A DNA stretch of 32,428 nucleotides from Algoriphagus sp. AGSA1 (GTDB lineage: Bacteria > Bacteroidota > Bacteroidia > Cytophagales > Cyclobacteriaceae), in the NCBI RefSeq assembly GCF_021390545.1, contig NZ_JAJUWR010000047.1, positions 1-32,428 on the forward strand, given 5' to 3'. This document shows, piece by piece, positions 1 through 7,663 of this stretch. The translations under genes were made by a program, and so were the position numbers. Numbering within the stretch: position 1 is the stretch's first letter; the number at the start of each line of letters is the position of its first letter. The notes beneath the pieces were generated by a model, which saw only the letters and a list, made by a program, of their open reading frames with translations, did no database searches and was not told the origin of the DNA.

Positions 1-541
1 AGTAACCTTGAAAAATTCAAGCAGGCCATGCGGCAAAAGCAAGCTGAGGTAATCCTTTTCTTCCAATTCTTTTTTTCAACAAAGAAAATCGATTCAGTCA
101 ATTCCCCCAACTTTTAGGACTGATCCCAGAGCCCTGTCAGAGGACCTGCTTCAGAATGTCTTCGAAAAAACTTTCGAACGGGAAGACGAACTACAAAACC
201 ATCCAAACCTCTCTGGGTGGCTGGTCAGAAGTTTGAAAAATGAAGTTTTGATGCACTTCAGGCAAGCGAAAAAACTGGAGTCACTTGAAGGACTCGAAGA
301 ACTGAAAGCTGATGAACCGACCTCAGAGGAAACTAAGGAATCTGTACGGCAAGTAATGAGCCTGATGAAAAACCTGCCCTTACGGCAGCAGGAGATCTTT
401 CACCTAAGAGAAGTAGAAGGCCTGAGTTATGAAGAAATTGCCGGGCACCTTGACATAAGCCTGGAACAGGTGAAAGTAAATCTTCACAGAGCCAGAAAAA
501 GCATTCGGGAGCGGATGCTCAACCAAAAGACGACCAAATGA
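1..541 (+). CDS. ECF-type sigma-70 factor, 5' end cut by window and apparently frameshifted
   Basis: Alternative RNA polymerase sigma factor. From about position 53 the frame ending at 541 reads continuously. It includes a region-2-like stretch (SEDLLQNVFEKTF, then HPNLSGWLVRSLKNEV) and a clear sigma-70 region 4 helix-turn-helix (LPLRQQEIFHLREVEGLSYEEIAGHLDISLEQVKVNLHRAR, given here only as a landmark near 378-510). In that frame a TAA lies at 50-52 and no ATG lies between it and 233; a TTG at 233 would leave only region 4. Frame 1 instead opens at base 1 (SNLEKFKQAMRQKQAEVILF) and would join the sigma frame if the T run at 70-76 were one base shorter. I therefore infer that the gene starts at or just before the window edge. 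It overlaps the next gene by ATGA (538-541), which suggests translational coupling with a probable anti-sigma factor. The family call is firm for the C-terminal half; the 5' end is uncertain. Confidence 0.75.
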
Positions 542-966
542 ACCAGCGGATAGACGAATTACTCGAAAAGTACTGGGAGGCTGAGACTAGCCTGGCAGAG
601 GAAAAGGAACTGAGGCGATTACTTCAGTCAGCTGAAGGCTATGCGGACGAGAAGGCATTATTCTCCGGCTTGAGCGCACTCTCAGCCGAAGAACCCAATA
701 TAAAAACACCAACCAAAACAATCCCGATCAGACCAAGAAACTGGATAAAATGGGCTGCCTCAGTGGCAATTCTTATTTGCTCCACCTGGGGATGGACAGT
801 ATATGAGCAAAAGCAAGCGGAGCAGGAGGCATATATGGAGGTGATGCAGGCCTTTGCCCTCATCAAAACAAACCTTGCGAAAGGACAGGAGGAGATGACC
901 CCTATGAATGACCTGAAATACCTGAACACGACCAATCAGTTATTTGGCAACTCTATAATTAAATAA
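538..966 (+). CDS. Single-pass membrane protein, probable anti-sigma factor
   Basis: A 142-residue protein of unknown exact function. The N-terminal ~60 residues are charged and helical (MNQRIDELLEKYWEAETSLAEE), like the cytoplasmic part of many Bacteroidota anti-sigma-like proteins. One hydrophobic segment at about residues 70-88 (WIKWAASVAILICSTWGW) would place the last ~50 residues in the periplasm. The start overlaps the sigma-factor stop (ATGA), and DUF4252 genes follow at once. Position directly after an ECF-type sigma gene and this topology suggest that it binds and restrains that sigma factor. This is inference from context; no zinc-binding anti-sigma motif is seen. Confidence 0.6.
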   Translation: MNQRIDELLEKYWEAETSLAEEKELRRLLQSAEGYADEKALFSGLSALSAEEPNIKTPTKTIPIRPRNWIKWAASVAILICSTWGWTVYEQKQAEQEAYMEVMQAFALIKTNLAKGQEEMTPMNDLKYLNTTNQLFGNSIIK

Positions 967-969
967 GCC

Positions 970-1515
970 ATGAAGAAATTTCTAATAATCCCGCTTCTGC
1001 TGTTTGCATTTATCCTAAAGGCGCAAGCCCAGGACGACGCTATCCAGCGGTTTTTCTCCAAGTATATGGAAGACGATCGTTTCTCCAGGGTATATATCAG
1101 CCCTAAAATGATGCAGATGGCAGGAGGATTTTTGAAAAGCAATGCCGGCACAGACAAAGATGCCGAGGATCTAGGCGTATTGATCCAAAAAGTGAAAGGG
1201 ATCCGCATCCTTTCTTCCGGCGAAGTCAATGGAATGACTTTCTACAAAGAAGCTATGGGTACGCTTTCCAAGAACAAGTACGAAGACCTGATGATCGTAG
1301 AAGACAAGGGAAGTAGCCTGAAGTTTATGGTTCGTGAGGAAGGCGGCTTAGTCAAGGAACTCATGATGATATCTGGAAAAGACGGAGATTTCACTTTACT
1401 ATCCATGCTGGGAAGCTTCAGCTATGAAGATCTAAACATGCTGGCTGAAAAAACGGATATCCCCGGAATGGATCTCTACAATAAAGGAGGCAAAGGATCA
1501 AAGGGAGTAAAATAA
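970..1515 (+). CDS. Secreted DUF4252 family protein (first copy)
   Basis: A 181-residue exported protein with a signal peptide (MKKFLIIPLLLFAFILKAQAQ, cleavage after about residue 20). The body alternates charged and hydrophobic stretches and matches the pattern of DUF4252 proteins of Bacteroidota: an early SKYMEDDRFSRVYISPKMM stretch, a central GIRILSS strand and a late YEDLMIVEDKGSSLKFMVRE region. Family function is unknown. It starts 3 bases after the preceding membrane-protein gene and is followed by a second DUF4252 gene, so all four genes probably form one operon. The family is often found beside sigma/anti-sigma genes and may be part of an envelope response; that role is inferred. Confidence 0.8.
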   Translation: MKKFLIIPLLLFAFILKAQAQDDAIQRFFSKYMEDDRFSRVYISPKMMQMAGGFLKSNAGTDKDAEDLGVLIQKVKGIRILSSGEVNGMTFYKEAMGTLSKNKYEDLMIVEDKGSSLKFMVREEGGLVKELMMISGKDGDFTLLSMLGSFSYEDLNMLAEKTDIPGMDLYNKGGKGSKGVK

Positions 1516-1586
1516 GTAAAGCGAAACTGCACGGTTCTAGGCAGGGTTGCGGTAAAAACTAATTTAAACAAACACACAAAACACTT

Positions 1587-2075
1587 ATGAAAAGGATAGT
1601 TCTCACCCTGGCATTAATCGGAGCAGTAATGACCGTCCAAGCCCAGAGCAAAAGCGTCAGCGCATTGTATGAAAAATTTAAAAGTGAAGAGGACTTCTTC
1701 CACATGGAGCTGGCAGGCAATTTCATGAACTTTGCCAACGGCTTCAAAATCGACATTGACAAAAACGATATGGCCACTGTGGCAAAATCTATTGAAAAGT
1801 TAAAATTCTTCACCTTGCCCGATCATGCAGATGATTCCAGGTTAGAATATAAAACACTGCAAAAAGGATTGCAAAAAGAACGTTACGAACTCCTCATGGA
1901 AGCCTCCGAGGGAAAAAAGGGGGGCGTGATGGTGTACTCAAAAGGCGGGAACACAATTTCTGATTTGGTAGTGCTGGTAGGAGGTGATGAAGGGAACCTA
2001 ATGGTAGTGGAGCTTAAGGGTAAATTTGACCAAGAATTAGTGGCAAAAGCAGCAAATTACAAGGGAAAACCCTAA
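1587..2075 (+). CDS. Secreted DUF4252 family protein (second copy)
   Basis: A 162-residue exported protein with signal peptide MKRIVLTLALIGAVMTVQAQ. It shares the layout of the upstream DUF4252 protein: an N-terminal LYEKFKSEEDFFHMELAGNF segment, a KFFTL strand, the RYELLMEASEGKKGGVMVYS region and a late LMVVELKGKF strand. The two copies differ enough that the duplication must be old. The 71-base gap from the first copy has no evident terminator, and a good terminator follows at 2127-2165, so this gene ends the operon. Its function is unknown; co-regulation by the sigma factor at the operon head is inferred. Confidence 0.78.
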   Translation: MKRIVLTLALIGAVMTVQAQSKSVSALYEKFKSEEDFFHMELAGNFMNFANGFKIDIDKNDMATVAKSIEKLKFFTLPDHADDSRLEYKTLQKGLQKERYELLMEASEGKKGGVMVYSKGGNTISDLVVLVGGDEGNLMVVELKGKFDQELVAKAANYKGKP

Positions 2076-2126
2076 AACCCCTCAGACATCATAAAAATAC
2101 CCCAGACGTATTTCGGGGAAATTGTC

Positions 2127-2166
2127 AAAACAGGTCTAGATATCGTTATCCTGACCTGTTTTTTTT
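2127..2166 (+). terminator. Rho-independent terminator after sigma/DUF4252 operon
   Basis: A perfect 10-bp stem (AAAACAGGTC at 2127-2136 pairing with GACCTGTTTT at 2153-2162) with a 16-base loop, followed directly by further T. It lies 51 bases after the second DUF4252 stop. Confidence 0.85.
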
Positions 2167-2660
2167 GTGACATTACAGAGACTAGGGTAAAATCAATAGC
2201 CATGAAGCCAATAATCTTATAGGTTATCCAGATTTAAGGGGTTGATTTTCATTAAATCCACAATGTCAAAATTTTTTTTTAAGTTTTTTTTGGACAAAAT
2301 TTCCATTGGGAATCCCCCTAAATTAAAAATATTAGTGGCTATAATATTTCTATTTATCCTTAAACACGCAATAAAATTCTTCAAATTGACAGAAATTCAA
2401 AATCCATAGGCTTCCGTCATCGATTGCGGGAACATTTTATTAAATCCTCAAATTTTATACAGTTCTGTTACGGAATCATTAACAATTATCTTTTTTCATT
2501 GAATTATTTGCAATTACGGATTTCCGTTGTACCTTTGAATCATAATAACAAACCAATCGGACAACCCGATGGAAATGTAGCCCAAATTACCCCACCTAGA
2601 GGCGGATCAGCCGTCCGGCGGTTACACGAAAACTAGAACCTATTCAAACCAATTATTAAG
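2167..2660. other. AT-rich intergenic region with promoter
   Basis: There is no convincing gene here. It holds two long T runs (2272-2280 and 2284-2291), an AT hairpin (AAATATTA 2327-2334 pairing with TAATATTT 2342-2349), and the promoter described separately at 2507-2537. An open frame at 2424-2636 ends just before the downstream gene. It covers the promoter and has no protein-like character, so I do not call it. Confidence 0.6.
2507..2537 (+). promoter_or_regulatory. Bacteroidota-type promoter (TTTG-N19-TACCTTTG)
   Basis: The -33 element TTTG at 2507-2510 is followed by exactly 19 bases and a perfect -7 element TACCTTTG at 2530-2537. This matches the established Bacteroidota housekeeping promoter (TTTG / TAnnTTTG). 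Transcription would start near 2544, giving a leader of about 115 bases before the ATG at 2661. Confidence 0.85.
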
Positions 2661-3227
2661 ATGAAAAAGTTATTCACATTGCTTTTAGTTGCGGGGATCG
2701 CAACAGGAGCTTTCGCAAAATCAGAAGGAACAACAGTCTTAATCAGACAAACTGAAACCACCAAGGTATCCGTATCCTTCAATGAAGCACCACAAGGACC
2801 TGTGATCGTTAAAATCACGGATTCAGAAGATCGTTTGATCTTAAGAGACAGAATCACTAAAACCGAAGCATTCGCAAAGAAATACGACCTTAAAGCTCTT
2901 CCTCATGGAAACTATTCAGTAGAGGTTTTAGATGAGTCTGGCGTTTTGAGAACAGCTTCATTCAACAACTACGTGACTGAAACCCCAGCGGTATTCTCTA
3001 GAGTTTCTCCAATGGGAGACAATAAATACAGATTGCTTGTAAGCAACCTAGAAGCAAAGGACATTGAAGTATTGATCTATGATGGGGACAAATTGATCCA
3101 CACTGAAAAGATAGACAACCCGCAGGGACTTCATAAAATCTACTCCTTTGACAAGGTAAGTGGAGCAGGCATCAACTTCAAAGTTAAAACTGCATCGGGT
3201 TTCGAGAGCTATGTTACCAGCCTGTAA
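2661..3227 (+). CDS. Secreted/periplasmic beta-rich protein, function unknown
   Basis: A 188-residue exported protein. The signal peptide is MKKLFTLLLVAGIATGAFA. The mature part appears to be two beta-sandwich-like units: about residues 24-100 (VSFNEAPQGPVIVKI ... LKALPHGNYSVEVLDESG) and about residues 108-188 (PAVFSRVSPMGDNKYRLLVSN ... INFKVKTASGFESYVTSL). The LPxGNYxVxVxDxxG pattern resembles Bacteroidota fibronectin-like or sorting-domain folds, but no C-terminal T9SS sorting signal is visible. The gene stands alone between a strong promoter (2507-2537) and a strong terminator (3254-3279), which suggests a highly expressed monocistron. No specific function is assigned. Confidence 0.8.
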   Translation: MKKLFTLLLVAGIATGAFAKSEGTTVLIRQTETTKVSVSFNEAPQGPVIVKITDSEDRLILRDRITKTEAFAKKYDLKALPHGNYSVEVLDESGVLRTASFNNYVTETPAVFSRVSPMGDNKYRLLVSNLEAKDIEVLIYDGDKLIHTEKIDNPQGLHKIYSFDKVSGAGINFKVKTASGFESYVTSL

Positions 3228-3253
3228 GCTGAACCAACAATTAAAATAAACTG

Positions 3254-3288
3254 ACCCCGCTTGATTGCTCAAGCGGGGTTTTGTTTTG
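3254..3288 (+). terminator. Strong rho-independent terminator
   Basis: An 11-bp perfect stem (ACCCCGCTTGA at 3254-3264 pairing with TCAAGCGGGGT at 3269-3279), a 4-base loop TTGC and a T-rich tail. It lies 26 bases after the stop of the secreted protein gene. Confidence 0.93.
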
Positions 3289-3431
3289 TGTTTTTTTAAA
3301 AGCTGTCCAAATAATCTAGATCTGTCCTAAACGTTGGGGATTCATCCGACAGGGTGCTGTGAAAACTTGTATGAATCAGCTTTGGATTTCCCAATACTCT
3401 TTTTCATTTCCCTAGAACGAATAACCTTTTT

Positions 3432-3756
3432 TTGTGCAAGGTGATTGCGCTCCTTGTACAACATATATGATAGCCAAGTGCCCATACCCAATACATTTTG
3501 TCGGGCTGATCAGAAATACCTTTACATCACTGATCGTGCCTTTGGCACTCTGAAAAACACATAAACTACATCCTTCACCCAGAATTGCATTCTGGGCATT
3601 TACTGGCCTTGCCTTTGGCAAGGGAAATTATTTTGCCGGAAATGAGTTGATTTCAGCCTTTGTGCCAAAGGCACAACAGGTATCCGCCCTGAATGCAGCA
3701 AAGCGAAATTCAGGGTTGGGAAATCCGAATGGATTCGCCAAGAGTGCCAACGGCAC
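3432..3756. repeat. Cluster of REP-like palindromes in a non-coding region
   Basis: Within about 330 bases there are at least seven short hairpins: TTGTGCAAGG/CCTTGTACAA (3432-3461, one G-T pair), GTGCC-TTT-GGCAC (3536-3548), CCCAGAAT-TGC-ATTCTGGG (3578-3596), CCTTGCC-TTT-GGCAAGG (3607-3623), TTGTGCC-AAA-GGCACAA (3660-3676), CCCTGAAT/ATTCAGGG (3687-3715) and GTGCC-AAC-GGCAC (3744-3756). Four share the core TGCC-N3-GGCA. Short open frames here (for example 3412-3621 minus and 3647-3853 plus) cross the hairpins and look spurious. This resembles the REP/MITE-like intergenic repeats common in Bacteroidota; family membership is inferred. Confidence 0.7.
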
Positions 3757-4056
3757 GATCGGTAAATCATGCGGCACTCCTACAGGTGGGGATTCCTATA
3801 GCTCTGGTAAAAACTATGGCGGCTATGTGGCCCAACACAAGTCACCTACATAATCAAGCATCACGATCCTACCCCAGATAATCAGACTGATCCAGGAATG
3901 TAATCAAATTAAGCTATTCAAAATCAAAGACTCAAAACCAATCATATCTCGACAGATCAGACATAAGCTTCCAGTAATATTTTAAAAGTGAAATAAAATT
4001 CCAATCACGTTTAGCCCTGTTCTGAAGAGCCGGTTTTTTTATTTTATCTTCGCAGC
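3757..4056. other. Intergenic region upstream of upp
   Basis: No gene is supported. The first ~100 bases continue the repeat-like text. Just before upp, TATCTTCG at 4045-4052 resembles a -7 element, but there is no matching -33 TTG at 19-20 bases, so I do not call a promoter. Confidence 0.4.
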
Positions 4057-4701
4057 ATGTTTGTACTATCCGAAACGCCATCTATCGCAAACCGTTTTCT
4101 CAGGGAGATGAGAGATATCCGTATTCAAAGTGACCGGATGCGCTTTCGGAGAAACCTGGAACGGATAGGGGAAATCATGGCCTTTGAAATTTCAAAATCT
4201 TTCGAATACGTGCCAGAGGAAATCGAGACTCCCCTTGCCTCCACTTCCTCGCTTACCCCTGCCTTTCAACCTGTTGTCATCTCGGTGATGAGGGCCTCTC
4301 TTCCGTTTTACCAAGGTTTTTTAAATTATCTCGATCAAGCGGACAGCGGATTTATCGGGGCGTTCAGGGACGAAAGTATAGCTGGGACTATATCAGTACA
4401 GCTTGGCTACCATGCCAGCCCTACAGTAGAGGGCAGGGTCATCATTTTAGCTGATCCTATGCTCGCTACCGGAAGATCTCTCGTTGAATCCATCCAAACA
4501 ATACTTTCTCACGGGACACCCAAGCATATCCACGTGGCCGCCATCATTGCTGCTCCAGAAGGCATTCAATACCTTAAAGACAATGTCACCTGCCCATACT
4601 CGTTATGGCTGGGAGCTATCGATGACAAATTGAACCACCAATCGTATATCATTCCTGGATTAGGAGATGCAGGAGATCTTGCATTCGGCCCAAAATTATA
4701 A
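4057..4701 (+). CDS. upp: Uracil phosphoribosyltransferase
   Basis: Cytoplasmic pyrimidine salvage enzyme that joins uracil and PRPP to give UMP. The 214-residue length fits the family. The PRPP-binding loop is DPMLATGRSL at residues 133-142, preceded by hydrophobic strand VIILA. The uracil-binding C-terminus YIIPGLGDAGDLAFG (197-211) is diagnostic. An internal VISVMRASLPFYQGF segment (about 74-88) matches the family's phosphate-contact region. Position 140 has R where many bacterial enzymes have G. The cation antiporter gene begins 7 bases after the stop, so the two are probably co-transcribed, although they have no obvious metabolic link. Confidence 0.95.
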   Translation: MFVLSETPSIANRFLREMRDIRIQSDRMRFRRNLERIGEIMAFEISKSFEYVPEEIETPLASTSSLTPAFQPVVISVMRASLPFYQGFLNYLDQADSGFIGAFRDESIAGTISVQLGYHASPTVEGRVIILADPMLATGRSLVESIQTILSHGTPKHIHVAAIIAAPEGIQYLKDNVTCPYSLWLGAIDDKLNHQSYIIPGLGDAGDLAFGPKL

Positions 4702-4708
4702 TCACTAC

Positions 4709-5647
4709 ATGCTTCCTTATTTTCTTTTATTACTTGGCCTGGCTATTCTTCTCTATGGAGGGAAAATCCTTGTGGACGGCGCATCCGCAATGGCTGTCAA
4801 ATTAGGAATGAGTGCCGGACTTATCGGCATGACCGTTGTCGCATTTGGCACCTCTGCACCTGAGCTCTTAGTGAGCGTCAATGCAGCACTAAAAGGCAAC
4901 GCGGATATTTCTATAGGGAATGTAATAGGCTCTAATATCGCCAATATTGCCTTGGTTTTGGGCATAAGTGGGTTATTCTACCCAATTTTGATCAAGAGTA
5001 GCCATATCCGTTTTGATTATGTGGCCACCTTGTTGGTCACCATTCTTTTCTATGGACTGGGTTACAACGGCCTGATAAGCTTATGGGAAGGGATTTTGCT
5101 TTTCGGTTTATTCATTGCCTTCAATATCTATCTTTTCAAGAACCCTGAAGTTGAACTAGTGGATCCATCAGAGGTAGAAGAAGAAATTGAGCAGGTCAAA
5201 AAATACTCTTGGTTCATTGCTATTGCCTTATTTGTCGGTGGTGTTGCCGGCTTATATTTCGGATCCGAATTGCTGGTAACCAACGCCGTGATAATTTCCA
5301 GGGAATTTGGGGTATCTGAACGGATCATCGGAGTCACCATTATCGCTATTGGCACCAGCTTACCCGAACTCATTACGTCAATTATTGCCGCCCTCGCAAA
5401 GAAAACAGACATGGCTCTTGGAAACATCCTGGGGAGCAACATCATGAACATTCTTTCCATCATAGGTATCACGGCCCTGATTAAGCCTATAGGTGTTTCG
5501 CAGGCTTTCATTGATTCGGATTTCATCTGGATGCTGGCCATTACCGTGTTGCTTTTTCTGCTGATGAGATGGAAAATGAAAATCTACAGAGTTGAGGGAG
5601 CGCTGCTATTACTGAGCTATGTTGCCTACCTGTTTTTTCTGTTATGA
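4709..5647 (+). CDS. CaCA-family Na+(K+)/Ca2+ antiporter
   Basis: Inner-membrane cation/Ca2+ exchanger of the YrbG/CaxA type. Two inverted alpha repeats are plain: GTSAPELLVSVNAALKG followed by IGNVIGSNIANI in the first half, and GTSLPELITSIIAALAKK followed by LGNILGSNIMNI in the second. About ten hydrophobic segments surround an acidic loop (VDPSEVEEEIEQVKK). I chose ATG 4709 (MLPYFLLLLG), giving 312 residues, over the in-frame ATG at 4667. The latter adds 14 polar residues and overlaps upp, whereas the family normally starts directly with the first membrane helix. The stop overlaps the next gene's start (ATGA, 5644-5647). Which monovalent cation is used cannot be told from sequence. Confidence 0.93.
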   Translation: MLPYFLLLLGLAILLYGGKILVDGASAMAVKLGMSAGLIGMTVVAFGTSAPELLVSVNAALKGNADISIGNVIGSNIANIALVLGISGLFYPILIKSSHIRFDYVATLLVTILFYGLGYNGLISLWEGILLFGLFIAFNIYLFKNPEVELVDPSEVEEEIEQVKKYSWFIAIALFVGGVAGLYFGSELLVTNAVIISREFGVSERIIGVTIIAIGTSLPELITSIIAALAKKTDMALGNILGSNIMNILSIIGITALIKPIGVSQAFIDSDFIWMLAITVLLFLLMRWKMKIYRVEGALLLLSYVAYLFFLL

Positions 5648-6105
5648 CAGAAAAAATCATCACGCTATTGGGTATCTACCTACTGTCCTGCTTCAAATTT
5701 ATTGCCGGGCCTGTTATGGGTTCGGCAGCAGGCTATAGCGTGATAGAAAGCATATTAATCACAGTTGCAGGAATGATGACAAGCGTGATTTTGTTCACTT
5801 TGATTGGTTCTAAGCTAAAAGCCATCTTTAAAAGAAATTTTCAGGGACAACCAAGGCCTGTGTTTACACGCAGGAATAGACAAATAGTACATGTGTGGCG
5901 AAAATATGGTAAAATAGGCATAGCTTTCTTTACCCCACTGGTATTGACTCCCATAGGAGGGACATTGATAATGGTGTCTTTTGGAGCAAAAAAAAGACAT
6001 ATTTACCTTCACATGCTATGGAGCGCATGTTTCTGGGCAGCTATATTCTGTTCCAGTATAGATCAGATTTTGGCTTTTCCGTGGCTCCGGGATCTATTCA
6101 CCTGA
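5644..6105 (+). CDS. Small multi-pass membrane protein, function unknown
   Basis: A 153-residue protein with about four hydrophobic segments (about residues 5-30, 33-54, 90-112 and 120-142) separated by a basic loop (KLKAIFKRNF ... FTRRNRQIVHVWRKYGK). The second half, with PLVLTPIGGTLIMVSFGAKK after a KYG motif, recalls small multidrug-export-like or DedA/SNARE-associated membrane proteins, but I cannot assign a family firmly. Its ATG overlaps the antiporter stop (ATGA), so it is translationally coupled and may be an accessory subunit; that is inference. Its 3' end overlaps the convergent serine dehydratase gene by 12 bases. Confidence 0.75.
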   Translation: MTEKIITLLGIYLLSCFKFIAGPVMGSAAGYSVIESILITVAGMMTSVILFTLIGSKLKAIFKRNFQGQPRPVFTRRNRQIVHVWRKYGKIGIAFFTPLVLTPIGGTLIMVSFGAKKRHIYLHMLWSACFWAAIFCSSIDQILAFPWLRDLFT

Positions 6106-7002
6106 GTCCTCGTCAGGCAAGATCTCTATATCTTTGATCAACACCCGCTCAGCGATCTCCTTCCCGGTCAAAGTAGCAGCCAATCCGCCCATTGCGGTTT
6201 CCTTGTATTTACTGTCCATGGATGCCCCTATTTCCCCCATTGCCTCCACGCATTCATCTACAGGGATCACTCCACTGACATTTGCCAAAGCGATCTGTGC
6301 AGAACTGAAGGCAATGGCCGCCGCACTGGCATTCCGCACCACACAGGGAACCTCCACCAAACCAGCCACCGGATCGCATACAAGCCCCAGCATACACTGG
6401 ATAGTCACCGCTACCGCGTTGAATATCTGATCCGTGTTACCTCCCAGACAATATACAATCGCCCCTGACGCCATGGCAGCCGCAGCCCCTGTCTCTGCCT
6501 GGCATCCACCTACTGCCCCAGCCAGACTTGCCTTTTCCTCTATGATCAAAGCTATCCCGGCACCTATCAAAAGCCCCTCTACAATCTGCTCGTCGCTGAG
6601 GCTATGGATCTCCTGAAGTGTGACCAAAGTCCCAGGCAAAATCCCACTTGCCCCGGCTGTGGGCGCCGCCACCACACGTCCCATGCAGGAATTTACCTCT
6701 TTGGCGGCGAGCGCGCGGGAAATCAATTTCTGGAATTCAGGTGAAAGTACCGTTAAGGGGTGATTGTACACTTTCTTTGCGCCGTTGTTGATCATTCCTG
6801 AGCGGGAGGTCATTTCCTTCTCCAATCCAGTCTTTACCGCATCTTTCATAACACCATAGGCCTGTAACAATCCTGCTTTAATGAGATCTGAAGAACCGTT
6901 TTTTTGGTCTGTCTCATACTCAATCACTGACTCGGGCAAAGTCAAACCTCTTTCTTCACAATAGCTTTTCCAGCCTTTGAAGGATTCAAATAGATAGCTC
7001 AT
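6094..7002 (-). CDS. sdaAA: L-serine dehydratase, iron-sulfur type, alpha subunit/domain
   Basis: Deaminates L-serine to pyruvate and ammonia using an oxygen-labile [4Fe-4S] cluster. The 302-residue length equals the separate alpha subunit, not the fused ~455-residue form. Diagnostic motifs are NSCMGRVVAAPTAGASGILPG around residues 104-124 (landmark only), GGCQAETGAAAAMASG (165-180) and CDPVAGLVEVPC (209-220). Cys106, Cys167, Cys209 and Cys220 lie in these conserved motifs and include candidate cluster ligands. No beta subunit gene is adjacent, so it must be elsewhere or absent. The gene stands alone on the minus strand and overlaps a convergent membrane-protein gene by 12 bases. Serine breakdown links loosely to the glycine cleavage gene gcvP in the same window. 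Confidence 0.93.
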   Translation of the reverse strand: MSYLFESFKGWKSYCEERGLTLPESVIEYETDQKNGSSDLIKAGLLQAYGVMKDAVKTGLEKEMTSRSGMINNGAKKVYNHPLTVLSPEFQKLISRALAAKEVNSCMGRVVAAPTAGASGILPGTLVTLQEIHSLSDEQIVEGLLIGAGIALIIEEKASLAGAVGGCQAETGAAAAMASGAIVYCLGGNTDQIFNAVAVTIQCMLGLVCDPVAGLVEVPCVVRNASAAAIAFSSAQIALANVSGVIPVDECVEAMGEIGASMDSKYKETAMGGLAATLTGKEIAERVLIKDIEILPDEDSGE

Positions 7003-7079
7003 ACTAAATGGGTTTATATACTTTTATGCTTGCCCTCAATAATACAGGCAAACTCAATTCCTTTGTTTTGGCGGCTTGA

Positions 7080-7100
7080 AGACGGCAGACCGAAGACCGA
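7080..7100. repeat. Three 7-nt tandem repeats
   Basis: AGACGGC, AGACCGA, AGACCGA in direct tandem in the gap between the sdaAA 5' side and the OsmC gene. The array is short and imperfect; no function is claimed. Confidence 0.45.
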
Positions 7101-7187
7101 TGTATCCTCATTTTTAGAGTTCAACAAATCCTAGATCACTTTTGTCACCGCATCGCAGAAGGAAGTTTATTCAGGGCTAATATCTGC

Positions 7188-7592
7188 CTAGAAATCAAAA
7201 TTCAGTGTCTGCTTAATCTCCGGATCCAAGCTGAGCGCAACAGGACAGGTTTTAGCCGCATTTTTCAGTTTTTGGATCATTGCGGCATCATTAACCGGAT
7301 TTTCCCATTGAAAATCAACAATTATTTCACTGATTTTTCGTGGAGACGACTGCATTACCTTGGTCACCTCCCAGGAAAGGCCGTCTAAGGAAACAGCATC
7401 ACGATTAGCCACAATCCCCATAATAGTCACCATACAGCTTCCCAGTGCACTAGCGACCAAATCGGTAGGCGAAAAAGCCTCCCCTTTGCCATTGTTATCT
7501 ACAGGGGCATCGGTCAATATCTTCACCCCAGATTGAAGATGCTCAGAGGTTGTCCTCAAATTCCCCAAATATGAACTTTTTATAGTGGGCAT
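7188..7592 (-). CDS. OsmC/Ohr family peroxiredoxin-like protein
   Basis: A 134-residue cytoplasmic protein of the OsmC superfamily, thiol peroxidases that reduce organic hydroperoxides. The two conserved cysteines are in place: Cys53 in ALGSCMVTIMG and Cys116 in AAKTCPVAL. The upstream FSPTDLVASALGSC segment is typical and closest to the OsmC/YhfA subgroup. Length fits the family. It lies alone, 71 bases upstream of a divergent outer-membrane protein gene, so both promoters must share this gap. Substrate cannot be read from sequence. Confidence 0.92.
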   Translation of the reverse strand: MPTIKSSYLGNLRTTSEHLQSGVKILTDAPVDNNGKGEAFSPTDLVASALGSCMVTIMGIVANRDAVSLDGLSWEVTKVMQSSPRKISEIIVDFQWENPVNDAAMIQKLKNAAKTCPVALSLDPEIKQTLNFDF

Positions 7593-7663
7593 AAACTCTT
7601 ATTTTTAAAATCAGTTAAAACTACTAACACCCAAAAATAGGGCTATATTTTCGACCAATTCGA

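Noticed and set aside
2424..2636. 70-codon plus-strand ORF before the secreted protein gene
   Set aside because: It spans the strong promoter and leader, has no protein-like composition and no start context.
3432..3756. CRISPR array
   Set aside because: The repeats are hairpins of different length with no regular spacing or unique spacers.
3412..3881. Short ORFs on both strands in the palindrome region
   Set aside because: They run through hairpins and reflect repeat composition, not coding sequence.
4045..4052. TATCTTCG as the upp promoter
   Set aside because: No -33 TTG at suitable spacing and the start would be almost leaderless.
4667..4708. Upstream start for the antiporter
   Set aside because: It overlaps upp by 35 bases and adds residues not typical of the family.
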